Origin: Amyelois transitella
Taxonomy: Eukaryota > Arthropoda > Insecta > Lepidoptera > Pyralidae
NCBI RefSeq assembly: GCF_032362555.1
Contig: NC_083520.1
Coordinates: forward strand, 6,572,001-6,636,000
Length of the DNA: 64,000 nucleotides
Direction of reading: 5' to 3'
Shown: positions 33,653-45,200 of the stretch, in pieces
Layout of the letters: each line of letters begins with the position of its first letter
Numbering within the stretch: the first letter of the stretch is position 1
The notes under the pieces: model-generated
Databases searched by the model: none
The model's input: the letters and a program-made list of their open reading frames with translations, nothing else
Told to the model about the DNA's origin: nothing
Translations under genes and position numbers: made by a program

Positions 33653-36049
33653 CGTTTTTGGTTTTGCCGCGCAACGGTTTTTCGCTTATGAAAATTTTTT
33701 CATAAACTCAAAATAATTAGTATTACTGAATGAAAAGTGTTTCAAAGTGGGTTTTTTATCTACCACGATAAGAAACCAAGAAAATATTGCAATAATTTTA
33801 CGTAAGTAATATGCAAAGTTCAAACGTGAGTGGGTTCAGAGGGTCCACATCTGCCGCTCCAAATGGAGAGCAAAATGTGAATCCGGTGGCTGAGGGCAGT
33901 TGTATAACTAATTCGTTCTTCATCTTCGGAAGATGAAGACAGTCATGCCAGTTTGCCACCAAACAATCGACGTAAGTACAATAAAAAATCTCACGATGCA
34001 AGAATTGATTCCTGGATTAATCGGGTCGCTTGCTTTTCTAATTACATTGTGAACACTGTCCCATATATGCCTGCCATGTCAAATGCTAATCTTTGTAGTG
34101 TGATGATGGGGCTGCCCCGTCAACATAACATCAGGGCTTTTTGAGAAACCCTAATTTAACAATACTGATTTGGCTTTGGGCGAAGGAGGTATCGAGCTTT
34201 AAATTAATGTGATTATTCCACCAACTGAGAAGAAACATTTGAAAGAATTGACAACTTTGCAAAATTTGGTTCTAAGTCTTGGAAGGGTATACAATACAAA
34301 AAAACATTACAAACCGGCACAGCTAGTTTGAAATTTGTATCACTACAGGTTAATAATGAAGTCTACCATTTCAATAAACAAAAAAGACTATTTGCTGGCA
34401 ATAGAAAATTTCATTGCCGACTAACAAAATATAAATTTAGAACAGTGTAGTTACTACACTGTAGTATATATCAGGCTGGTCTGCAGAGTTTAGTTGATTG
34501 GGGAGCGCTACCAATAAAATAGTAATTTGAATGAAACCTTTTTTGACCAAGTTAATTTATTTTTGGTCAGGGATCACAAACTAATAAAAAATGGGATAAT
34601 ATGCAACTTATTTGTGGTACAAAAGGTCCGAGTGCATTGAAGTGAGATGCAATTTAATCTCTAAATATAAATTTAACAAATTGAAGTCTTAACTGATTCA
34701 TCCTCAAACATGAATCTTAGAGATACATTACAGATTAAAAAAAAAAAATTCTTTCCCAGATTAGAAAATTTGCCCAATTCTGAAATTATTATTTCTTTTG
34801 TGGCACAAAGCTATGTCTGAATACACCTAACTAATTAAAGGAAAGTGGCATTGTCAAATAAAAAAATATCAAGTCAGTCTTTATATAATGAGAAAGATAA
34901 AGATTGATTGAGTTAATATAAATGTAATAAAATAAAATAAGTAATTAAGTAATTGTGTCAATTTCTGTGCAATAAAGATATTACAAACAAACAAACAAAC
35001 TTCAAATATTTTAAGTCTGATTTAAATGCAAAAATAGTTAGGCCTTTAGTCACAAATATGTTGCCAATGCATGGAAAAACTTCCTAGAATCCTCAGAATA
35101 TAATTTGTTTTTATTATTATTATTTTTTAAATACATACTCAACTTTATTAACTGTGATAATGAAATAAAACAACAAGAAATGTTTTTAAATCTGTGATGA
35201 GGACTGACTTCCAATAAGTCAACTCTAGGACAATGACGCATTCTTTTGAGGTGAGTGCTTGAAAGATCATGTTTTCAAGCATTGGACATATTGGTAGCAA
35301 GTAAGTTCAGACTCGAAACAATATACCAGGGCCGTACCCCCTTTAAGTGAATACTGCCTTATATATATCCTTCCAAGAATATTGTCAAATCCTTCACAAC
35401 AAAGCATTTTGAGCATAGGTCTATTATCATGTCTTCATCCAAAAGGGATGTTAGAACATGCCCCAAATCTAACCACAGGTTATTCAAAAAATGTTCCTAG
35501 TTCAGAAACTAGATGGGATCATGCAACCCATCTTCGATCTGCAGGGCGTCAACCATTTTGTTTTTACAAAATTTGTATCTCAGATTGATTTTTCTGTTTT
35601 CCTCCAAAAGCAGGATTGCCTTGTAAAAGTAGATTTGCAACAAGCTATTTTTCATTTCAATAGCAGAAAACTACAGATGATTTCTGTGGATCATCTACCA
35701 GGGGCAATAACTACAAGTAACTGCCCTAACTTTTGGTCTTTCACCAGCCCCTCAAATCTTTGCAACAGTCACAAACTGGCTTTCAGAATTTCTAAGAGCC
35801 TGAGGTATGAGATTGATAGTTTACTAAAATAACTATTTTCTGTCTGATCAGATCAAAACAGCACTGTCTGTCTTGTGTGGTGACAGAGATTCTAGCAAAA
35901 AATCTAGAATTCTCTGGTTGGCAGACAAATTACAAGTAATTGGGATGTCTGTTCAGATAATCGATTATCTAGTTCTCACAGAGGACACCCAACAAGGAAT
36001 GTGTATCCTACCACAAGAAAATCTCTTTTCTATAATTAAACCAAACAAA

Positions 36050-36127
36050 CAGCTATCAGTCTTTTCAAGACTGTTGGCTCTGTCTACTCTGCAAGAGACA
36101 TAGACGTTAATTATATGTATGTATGTA
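36050..36127 (+). repeat. (TACA)n-linked moth repeat fragment inside the DIRS element
   Basis: 'agtcttttcaagactgttgg' then ctctgtctac and a final (TATG)n tail match the 3' end of the copy at 8912-9188. It interrupts the RT/RNase H region. Confidence 0.65.
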
Positions 36128-37132
36128 GTCATACAACAGAGAGGGGACGGTAGTGCAAACTGCCTAAATTAAGAGAATTCTGGAAGTTATCCAGGATCTA
36201 AATTGGTGGCTTGGAGCAATAAACCACAGCTTTACACCATTGAGCAAAAGAGAAGTCACTCACTTCCTGGCCTAGACGCAGCGGATGCGAACTAGGCGCT
36301 CTCCTGAATGGTCATTTCCTCTCAGGGAAATACAATGTTCAGAACACTTGGCACTCAAACCTAGAAGAACTTTATGCAGTATATGTGTCAATAGAGTGCC
36401 ATCTAGAGGACTTGTTGGGTATACACAGGCCAATACAGTCGATCCCTTCCCGGAAGGATAAACCGGTATTGTCGACGCTCAGTTCTAGAAGAGGTCGATC
36501 AGTGCCCGAGTGGTACTTACACTGGCCTCGGAGGCTCTGTTCAAAATGTGGGGAGCACCCAAATATAAAATTATTGGCATCCAAAGAAACAGGAGTGGTC
36601 AACCTCTATGTTTGACTCTGAAGGGTCAGCAACTTTTTGCGACACATTCAGTCGACAGTGGGACTACAATTTAGGTTGGATATTTCCACCTGCCAACCTT
36701 ATTGACACACCTTAATTGTGCAACAGGAACTTATATCCCAACAGTCCCCCTTTGGATGCAATGCTTTTGGCTACCAGACCTGCAAACCAGGGCACTGTGT
36801 GAGCCTGTAGCAATCACGAACCTGCGGAAGGTTCTAATAGGCCAGATCACAGGGACATACTCTCTAATGGTTAGCAAATTATCTCTCCAGGCATGGATGA
36901 TTGAGGCTAGTCGAGTCAAATCTCACGCTGGTCTATTAAAGAATGGCATTTATTTAGAAGAACAAGTAGTTGGCGACCATCTACTCTTTCAACATATAAA
37001 GCTCCTATAGGAGCTTGGTATTTTTGGGGCCAGCTAAAAAGAATAAATGATAAATAGACTAATGATATGGCTTGATTTTTAGGCAGTTTATTCTAAAGGA
37101 AACACCTGGCTTATAACACAATAGGTTCACAC

Positions 37133-39419
37133 TAGTGTTGTAAAATGTCGGAAACTTTCCATTAGTGGCGGTCATAAACGAATAAATGTCCGGACAGATT
37201 CGACACATATAGACAAATTGGACATTTTCATTAATTTCGTGTATATACAAGTACTACATAAATCTTAACATTTATCGGCCTTACTCTCATTCACGCACTA
37301 TTTTAACGCACGGGGATGACCCCGTAGCTTCGTAAGCAGCGCGTACGGCGGCGTACCGGGACGTAGTAGGCGTAGTCGCAATATTGGAAACATGCTCTGC
37401 ATTTGTTGAACTCGAACTATACAGTGCCTTCAAGACACTCTTTAAGTACCTAATACTCTACTAGACGCCGAATATTCTCGCGTAATTGCGAAAATGAATG
37501 GAAAGATCAAAAGTTCATCAGCGCTCACATTGTTCACTGACAGATGGAGGAATATAAAATTGTGTCGAGTGTTGTATCTATAGTCATCAAGTAGGTACAT
37601 AAAAAACAGACACGTGATCTTGGCTCAATTCGACAAAACGCAGATAAGCATTACCGGGAACCTAAAATACTCATTAAAGCTTCCATGTAAAACAACGTGG
37701 AATAGCATTGTTATAACATTGGAATCGTTTATATGAAACAAGGAAGCTTTGAGAACACTAGCTATTTGTGATGCTATTGATGTGGTCATTGATATAAAAA
37801 CAGTTGTATTAGATGAACAATGATGAACTGATGACAAAATATGGGATGCTCAAGCCGGATTTCGAAAGGGAATCGGATGTACGGATCAGGTCTTTTCATT
37901 GCGATGCATAGCTGAAAAGTTTTTGGCCAAGAGTCAAAAAGTCTATTGCTCATTCGTGGATATGGAAAAGGCCTATGACAGAGTTGAGAGAAATGAATTG
38001 TGGTCAGCACTTTCTATGTGTGCAGTCTCCTAATACGAGCACTGAAATCCTTATTATTATTAACTTATACCCTTAGAGCGCACACTGAGTGGTTTAAGAT
38101 TGAGAAAGGCGTTAGGCAAGGATGTGTTGCGACACCATGGCTGTTCAACCTATTTATGGATAGTCGTTTGACAGGTTTGAAAGAGTCCGAAAGTGGATTA
38201 AGGATGAATGAGTTACTCGTCAAATGTCTGCTCTATGCCGACGACCAGGTAATACTGGCGTCATCAGCTGAAGAGTTACTAGAGATGTTAAACTGTATGC
38301 ATGAAGCTTTGAACGAGAAAGGAATAAAGTGAACGTAAGTAAAACTAAAACACTGGTTTTTGAAATGGAGAAAGAAATGACAGCATGTAATATTTTGATT
38401 GGAGGAGAAAAAGTTGAGCAAGTGAAAGAGTTTGTATATCTAGGATCAAAGTTTACATCAGATGGCAAGTGTGATAGTGATATTGAAAGGAGAGTGAACG
38501 CGGGGAACATGGTGAATGGAGCTTTGCATGTCTTTATGAGCAGTCAGAAACTTTCCAAAAAGGCTCGACTGACTGTGCATAGGGGCGTGTTAGTCCCGAC
38601 ATTAATGTATGGGAGTGAAAGTTGGGTATTGCAAAAGAAGCACGAAAGCAGAATAAATGCAGTAGAAATGAAAGCGTTAAGGAGTATGATGGATATGAAA
38701 TTGAGAGACCGGAAAAGGAACAGCGTGATAAGGGAATGTTGTGATGTGAAAGAAGATGTAGTTACTGGAATAGAAAAGAGTATGTTAAGATGGTTTGATC
38801 ATGTGGAGAGGATGAATGAAAGCAGGTTGACTAAGCAGATATACAAGGAGAGTGTGGAGGGAAAGGTCGGAGTGGGAAGGCCTAGACGAACGTATCTTGA
38901 TCAAATTAAGGACGTCCTGGAAACCGCCGAGCTTGCATGAAGAGAGTTATGAATGTGGATGAAGCGAAGTATGCAGAGATCGTGACAAGTGGAAAGAGAT
39001 AGTCACTGCTTACCCCTTCGGGAAACTCGCTGCTTCCATAGAAGATCAGATCACATTATGCAGCTTACTTACATACTGACGAATGTGAAAGAAATTATTC
39101 ACAAACTAGTGATTTTGAGTCAGTGTTCGAAACCGAAGATTGCGATAATATTGATAATTTTGCGCTAACAGAAAATAATACATTATTATTTATAAGTTTT
39201 ATTCTTATTCCCTGCCTCGCCGACAATCGCAGAATGGTAACAGCGGAGCGGTTTTATTTTGCTTTTTTGTGATTAAATGTCATTAAAACATTAAATATTA
39301 TGATTTTGTCATTTTTGTCTATTTATGTCTAAAAATGTCCGGACAAATGTCATATAAGTCAATTATGCTCGGACACTTTCGACAGACACATTGAATGTGA
39401 CCGACACTTTACAACAATA
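37133..39419. mobile_element. hAT-like DNA transposon nested in the DIRS element
   Basis: Left end TAGTGTTGTAAAATGTCGG, right end (reverse complement) TATTGTTGTAAAGTGTCGG, 17 of 19 bases matching. It is flanked by an exact 8-bp target duplication GTTCACAC at 37125-37132 and 39420-39427. Eight-base duplications and TAG/CAG-TGTTG-type ends fit the hAT superfamily. Both ends also carry TGTCCGGACA a little further in. The short frame 'LFTDRWRNIKLCR' near 37530-37570 may be a transposase trace; most of the interior is replaced by a LINE insertion, so the copy is non-autonomous. Confidence 0.78.
37843..39060 (+). mobile_element. 5'-truncated LINE (non-LTR) reverse transcriptase inside the hAT
   Basis: Three successive frames follow RT order: first QAGFRKGIGCTDQ and FVDMEKAYDRVER (37843-38000), then RQGCVATPWLFNLF and CLLYADDQVILASS (38093-38332), then a 3' domain frame (38329-38940) with VKEFVYLGSKFTSDGKC and TLMYGSESWVLQ. 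The catalytic YADD is intact, but the frame shifts between the segments and the endonuclease is missing, so it is dead. These are the C-terminal two thirds of an insect LINE of the kind often annotated 'endonuclease-reverse transcriptase'; the clade is not assigned. Confidence 0.8.
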
Positions 39420-40615
39420 GTTCACACAAATAAGCTATTTTGACCTTTTGTGGAGCTGTTAATAATTAATATTCAAACAATTACTTTATTGACAAGTATT
39501 AAAAGTTATACTTAGAGCTTAACCCCAGACTAATAAGAGCCCCCAATTGGGATCTAAAATGGTTTGATTAGTTGATCAAAACCCCTTTCATAGAGTCATT
39601 ATTCCATTTCTCCAGGAGAGCAGCTATAGTTGTATATATTACATTAGCTGCGGGAAGTAGAGTTCATGATTTAACACTACTTGTTATAACAAGGTATAAT
39701 ATAAGATGATATAATTATGTGGCCTCAATTTTGAATTTTGTTCTCTAACTGACTCTAGAAGTTATGAGCAGTCAAGATGGCGTTTATTGCCCCATGCTGA
39801 GGAAAGAGTTTGCCTAGTTTAACTTAGAACTTTCAATAAATCCTGAACTCGAGGGTGGAAATTTAATATTATATATATAATTTTTTTTTTTAAAATCTTT
39901 TATGGGAGCAATATGCCTGCTTTTACAGCTATGATAGCTGTGTGTATAAGTACTATTTTCAAAGAAATTATTATTGATGCATTTCCTGGAAGTGTAAGGT
40001 CGGCGGTGGCCCTTTAAGCTGTTCAGAAAAATTTTAATTGAGGAAATTCATCATTTCACATTAATAGGAGTAATCATTACTGCTGTCAACATTACTGCCA
40101 TCCAGTATATAAGTCACAGATTAACTTAAATGACTGAGAACAAAATAACTTTTTGAATATTTAAGTTGTTATGTAGAAAGATGTAATAACATAATTAATG
40201 ATGTTGATCATTAACTTCATTTAGTGAATAAAATTATTAAGTACATTATCCTTAAACTTAATAATAATTGTTTTGCAAATATATGGAGTAGTAAAGAGTT
40301 AAAACATGTTATGCTTAAATGTTACTTTATTTCAAGCTTGAAATTATCTAATTTAAATAAGATTTTCTTTTGATTTATTGAGATTAAATGTTGTTTTAAC
40401 ATTTATCAGGTCTATTGGTAATAGGCATGTAAATATGTTGCAAGTGATACTTTTCAATTTCTGTTACCTGGGTATCACAATTTTAATTGAAGTGAGTTGA
40501 TTTAAAAGATATAACATATTTTTTATTTTTTTTCAGCTTACAGTTCACATAGCGTTTTTGGTTCCTTTGATAAAGGTTCTTAATCATTTCTTGTCACCAG
40601 CAGATAACAAACAAG

Positions 40616-40712
40616 TCTTCATTATCTATGCTGTGTGTTAAGACCGTATATAATAGAACTGTTTTGCATTACAACAAAACAGATATTATATACAATTAAC
40701 ACACAGCATAGA
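40616..40712 (+). repeat. internal complementary region of the DIRS element
   Basis: 40616-40653 is the reverse complement of the outer left end (33498-33535) and about 40652-40712 that of the outer right end (40864-40924). The two meet at the shared ATT, so it records the circle junction. Confidence 0.88.
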
Positions 40713-40738
40713 GCAAGGCTCTTGCTGCTGAAGAACTA

Positions 40739-40924
40739 CTATGAAGAGATGACATTGACAGGATGGATATGTCTTGCGGTGACCCGAAATGAAAGCTAAA
40801 CCAATGACAATTTGTTGGCTTTATACCGTATGTATGGTAAAACCATAGACAGCTTCTTCATTATCTATGCTGTGTGTTAATTGTATATAATATCTGTTTT
40901 GTTGTAATGCAAAACAGTTCTATT
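40739..40924 (-). repeat. right inverted terminal repeat of the DIRS element
   Basis: 40739-40880 mirrors the left repeat perfectly; 40881-40924 is the right-specific extension ending AAAACAGTTCTATT, typical of the longer right repeat of DIRS. Confidence 0.88.
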
Positions 40925-42221
40925 TTTAATAGTAATGTTGTGTCACTTCCACTCACTTCCGTCACTTCCGTTTGATTCCCGAAATTATAAGTGCCGCACT
41001 TGTATAAGGCCCATCAGCAATGATGGACAGCAATATTCGACGGCGCAGAATAGATACAATCCGTTTAGACGCATTAGGGCTAATTTTCATGACGGCTACC
41101 GACTCGCTAATGGACTACTTCTCATTTCCACCGCCGAATTGGACCGAATGAAAACTCAATAAAATATACATATAATTAAATCCTAAAACAATGTCGCCTG
41201 CTATGTCGCTCATAATATTTTGATCATTCATTAGCCTAAACTATAACTATGCTTATTATAAAAGTACCTATACCAGAAACAAATATGTCAAAATATTATT
41301 AGGATAATAAATTTTGCAAAAAAAAGGGATCCCTCTGAATTGTTTTCGCTCCATTAAAGTGGTACTACACATATTGATTACAGCCTCTTCGGGTAATACT
41401 GAATCATCATTATGAATACATTCATGTCTCACACTTGTCTGATGTAAAATAATAATAACTTAACTAACAGTAATTGCACAAACCAAATATTGAGAGTTAT
41501 AAACCTACCTAGTTATAATATGCGCTAAAGAAACATAATAAATAGCTCTTTTGAGGAGAACAAAAACACAAACTGTCATTTTGTGAAATAAATATAATTT
41601 AATAAATCAAATACTTAATACATAAAATTATCATATCATTAATTTATTTTCCTATAGTTAACAAAAAAATATACAATGAATATTTGCCTGAGTGAAGATA
41701 ACAAGAGCACCTTACTGACGTCATAATTTAGAAGAGACTCGTAAGACTGACATAGAGTACCCTTATGCAAAATTATAGAGAGACAAGCTTTCGCCAAAGT
41801 ACACTATGTTCTCGGTACTCAATATAATATGTATGAAAATTTTCATGGTTCAGTGGTCTTAACGTGAAACACGGTCCAACAAACACATTTTCACATGACT
41901 GCATGGAGTTAAGTAAAAGTAACCAATCAAACCTCTCTGTTCCCTACAAACGTGAAAACGTGGGTAGTCATATTACCGTAGTCTCCGCTACTGCGAAAAC
42001 GCCTTTTCAAAATCAAGCAAGTTCACACTGCCTTCATCAAACATTCTCCTGTCGTTTGTTCAGGTTGCGTTCTTCTTAAAGAGGAGTTTCGAAAAAGGAG
42101 CGACTTAGACTTCCATCCACGGAATCATATATGAAGCGAATGTTGTCTAATCATCGTGATCCTGTTAAAAGGTTAGCTTAGCCCGGCTGGATTATAGTGA
42201 GCCATTTATATTAAAGTTTTC
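40925..42221. other. intergenic DNA, TRAPPC9 3' flank
   Basis: No gene seen. TTTATT at 41643-41648 (AATAAA on -) could end the TRAPPC9 transcript. A 71-codon + frame at 41864-42079 shows no recognisable family. Confidence 0.45.
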
Positions 42222-45200
42222 TTAATCAGTGACGCTTATAGCTACAGGTGGTATGAATCTCCAGATATGGCTGACTTCGCCCGAACACATCACAGACTGT
42301 TGGTCTCCAGGGTCATCCAGAATGGGCTCTGTGGTCGAACATTGAATGTCTACTTTGTATTCTCCGGGCGTTAGGAAAACAACTGTACACTCGTGATAAG
42401 CCTTCGCGGATTCTGGAAGAGTCGATAGCACCACTCTGAAAGATAAAAAGATTCATGTTAATCTCTTCATAATTAAAAACAGTTGTCAACGTTGGTTTAG
42501 TCGTTATCATCATCGTATGAGACGGAGCATGCAGAAGTACAGTAAGTTTACAGGTGCAAGTTGAATTGAAAACTTTTATATCTGTTATTGTAAACGTTGC
42601 AAGTCTTGAAACAGTCTATAAAACTCACTTGTTATTCCCAGCTGTCGCTAACCGACTGTCCAGCTTATAACTGAGCTCTCCGTTGTTGTAGTCTTGGTAG
42701 AACTGCACAGAGAGGCATAATTTCCGCAGAGGTCTCTGTAAGTGGTTGCTGACCGCCACACCAAGAGATAGGCACTCGCCCGCCGAACAAGTGTACTCCT
42801 CTTGTGGCTTTATGTGCTGCTGGTTCACGCTAACCTCTGCAAGTTATGAAAAATAGAAAAAATACATATTAGAAAAATCGATGACATGGAGTTCATCAAT
42901 ACCTCAGTAGGGTCAAAACAGCCCTCATGAGGGACACGATCACAATACTTGGAATCCACTTAAATACTTTAAACAAAGAGAACAAGGTATTTTCACTCAC
43001 CCCAGTTAAGAGGCGACATCCTAACAATATCGAGCATGGCTTGCGACAGTGTGATCCCTTTCACGGTGGCCTGCCCGCTGATGTCGCTCTGGAGCAGATG
43101 CCAACTCAGTTTGACGTTATTCGTGATGTGGGACGAACACATCAGCTCTAGGCTGTTGGTCGACGAACCGGTGCTTATCGATTTAGGTTCCGCATCTGGG
43201 AAAGAATATAATAAATAAGAAATGTAAGAACATCTAATACTTCTAATATTATGAATGCGAAAGTTTGTGAGTTGTACGTATGGATGTTTGTTACTCTTTC
43301 ACGCAAATACTAATGAACCGATAACGATGAAATTAGGTATGTAGGTAGCTGAATACCCAGAATAACAATTTTTATCCCGGAGTTCCCGCGGGATTGATTC
43401 CACGCGGACGAAGTCGCGGGCGGCCTCTAGTAATAAATATAAGAAGATTGACATTTCAACGCAATTTGGCAAAATTCCATATTCCATTCTTGGACAGAGG
43501 CTTCAATGGTTTTATGGTGAGGGGGAAGGAACACGAAGAAGTTTGTTCATTTCAGGCAAGTCTTACTTGTTAACTTAAATGAGAGGCAACCATATTTTTA
43601 GTGTGGTTTGATCCGTGAGTCGTTTCGCATAATCTGACATTTCCACTGCTGAAATATTGTGATACAGGGATCCACAGATGCTCAAGAAGAATGCAATCAT
43701 GACAAACAATAGAGGGATGATGAAAACATTTAATGTCTTTCAACTAAAGCTTAGATATGTATAAGTCCTATAATAAAAGTACATAATATAATATCATCTA
43801 CTTACCATCGTCTAGTTTAGCAGGCGCCGCGTTGAACGGGCATCTATCTAAAGGAACAGGCACTCTACAAGATTCTTTGCTTTCAATAAGAATGTGCTTC
43901 CCGGCCGCGTAGTGGAACTCCATCTCTTCTGACGTAAGGTTGGAGACGTCTAGCACCAGGTATAGTTGAGATGGACTGGAATACATGACTCTTGTTAAAC
44001 GAAGGTGAGTGGTAGAAAGAAGGTTTTAGTTGGAGGCAATAACCTTTTAAAAGGTAGGTACGCCATGCCATTTTATCCAATAATACCATATGTATATGTA
44101 CAGCTAGTAGTTACTGAAAAAATCTTGCAAACACACAAACTTACACGTTGAATAAAGAATCACTTTTTTATCAAGTTAGTGCATAATAAAATCAGTTAAA
44201 ACCGACAAATATTTTAATACTAGCTGTCCCGGCAAACGTTGTTTTGCCATATAAATAACTTTTAAGTAATAGTTCTAGTTAAAGAAAAATGTTAAGTGTG
44301 GACAACCCATATCACTAAGGGGTATGAAAAATAGATATTAGCCGATTCTCAGACCTACTGAATATGCATGCAAAATTTGGTTAAAATCGGTAAAGCCGTT
44401 TCGGAGGAGTACGGAGACAAACATTGTGACACGAGAATTTTATATATAAGATTAAATTGGGCTATGACAAGAAGCCGATTTGAGATAAACGACAATATCT
44501 ATGGTTTCGAAAACTGGGTGTGATGTGTTAATATTACTTTAAAATTTTTTAACTAAATGGTAAATGTAAATTAATATAGGTAGATAAAAATCAAAGCTTA
44601 CATTTCAGCAGGCAGGACGTCCCAGTGTGTGATGGACACGCTCGGCAGTAACTCCATGTTGATTTGCACCGTGGAGTGCCGGCAATGCATCTCTTTGCCC
44701 ACGCCGCCTGAATATCTAATTACTACCTGAAAAATATTTTTTTTTTACTTAATTATTAGGCCCATAGTACACGACGTATTTTAAACGTGCAGGCGACGCG
44801 CGTTTTCGGCACCGTATACGCCGATTGTTGCGTTTGCATTGATGATACAAACGCGCGCATATAGCGCGTTTACGCGTGTTTGAAGCGATACAAACGCGGC
44901 GGAGTGAGGCAGAGGGGGAAGGGGGTGCGCGTGTACGTGCAGATGAGGCGCGTTTCACGATCGCTCCGTGTGCTTAGGTTACAAAATTGCGTCCGAATCG
45001 CGTTTGAAGTGCTTATACGCGCGTCTCCTGCGCGTTTAAAATACGCCGTGTGGAGGAGGATGATGAGGGTGGTGAAATCAATGGAACGCAACTTTTACTT
45101 GAAGGTCTATATGATAGACATGTATGCACATAGGTCGTAGGCACGCCAATGTTCAATACACTATTGAATGTATAAATACAATACAAAGCACTTAAATTGT

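Larger units (their letters stand above)
33498..40924 (+). mobile_element. fossil DIRS-type (tyrosine-recombinase) retroelement
   Basis: The ends are inverted repeats: 33511-33652 matches the reverse complement of 40739-40880 over 142 of 142 bases. The element is bounded by the trinucleotide ATT at 33498-33500 and 40922-40924. An internal complementary region at 40616-40712 joins the complement of the outer left end to that of the outer right end, the hallmark of DIRS elements that replicate through a circle. Parts in order are gag-like remains (about 33811-34150), reverse transcriptase (about 35480-35840), RNase H (about 36150-37010) and traces of tyrosine recombinase (about 39590-39760). 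The coding parts carry many breaks. Without the nested hAT it is about 5.1 kb, the normal size. The perfect ends suggest a recent last move; the decayed interior suggests it was moved by another copy. Confidence 0.85.

Noticed and set aside
33498-40924. Polinton or giant TIR transposon
   Set aside because: The length and inverted ends suggested it, but the internal complementary region, reverse transcriptase and RNase H point to DIRS; no polymerase B, capsid or integrase was seen.
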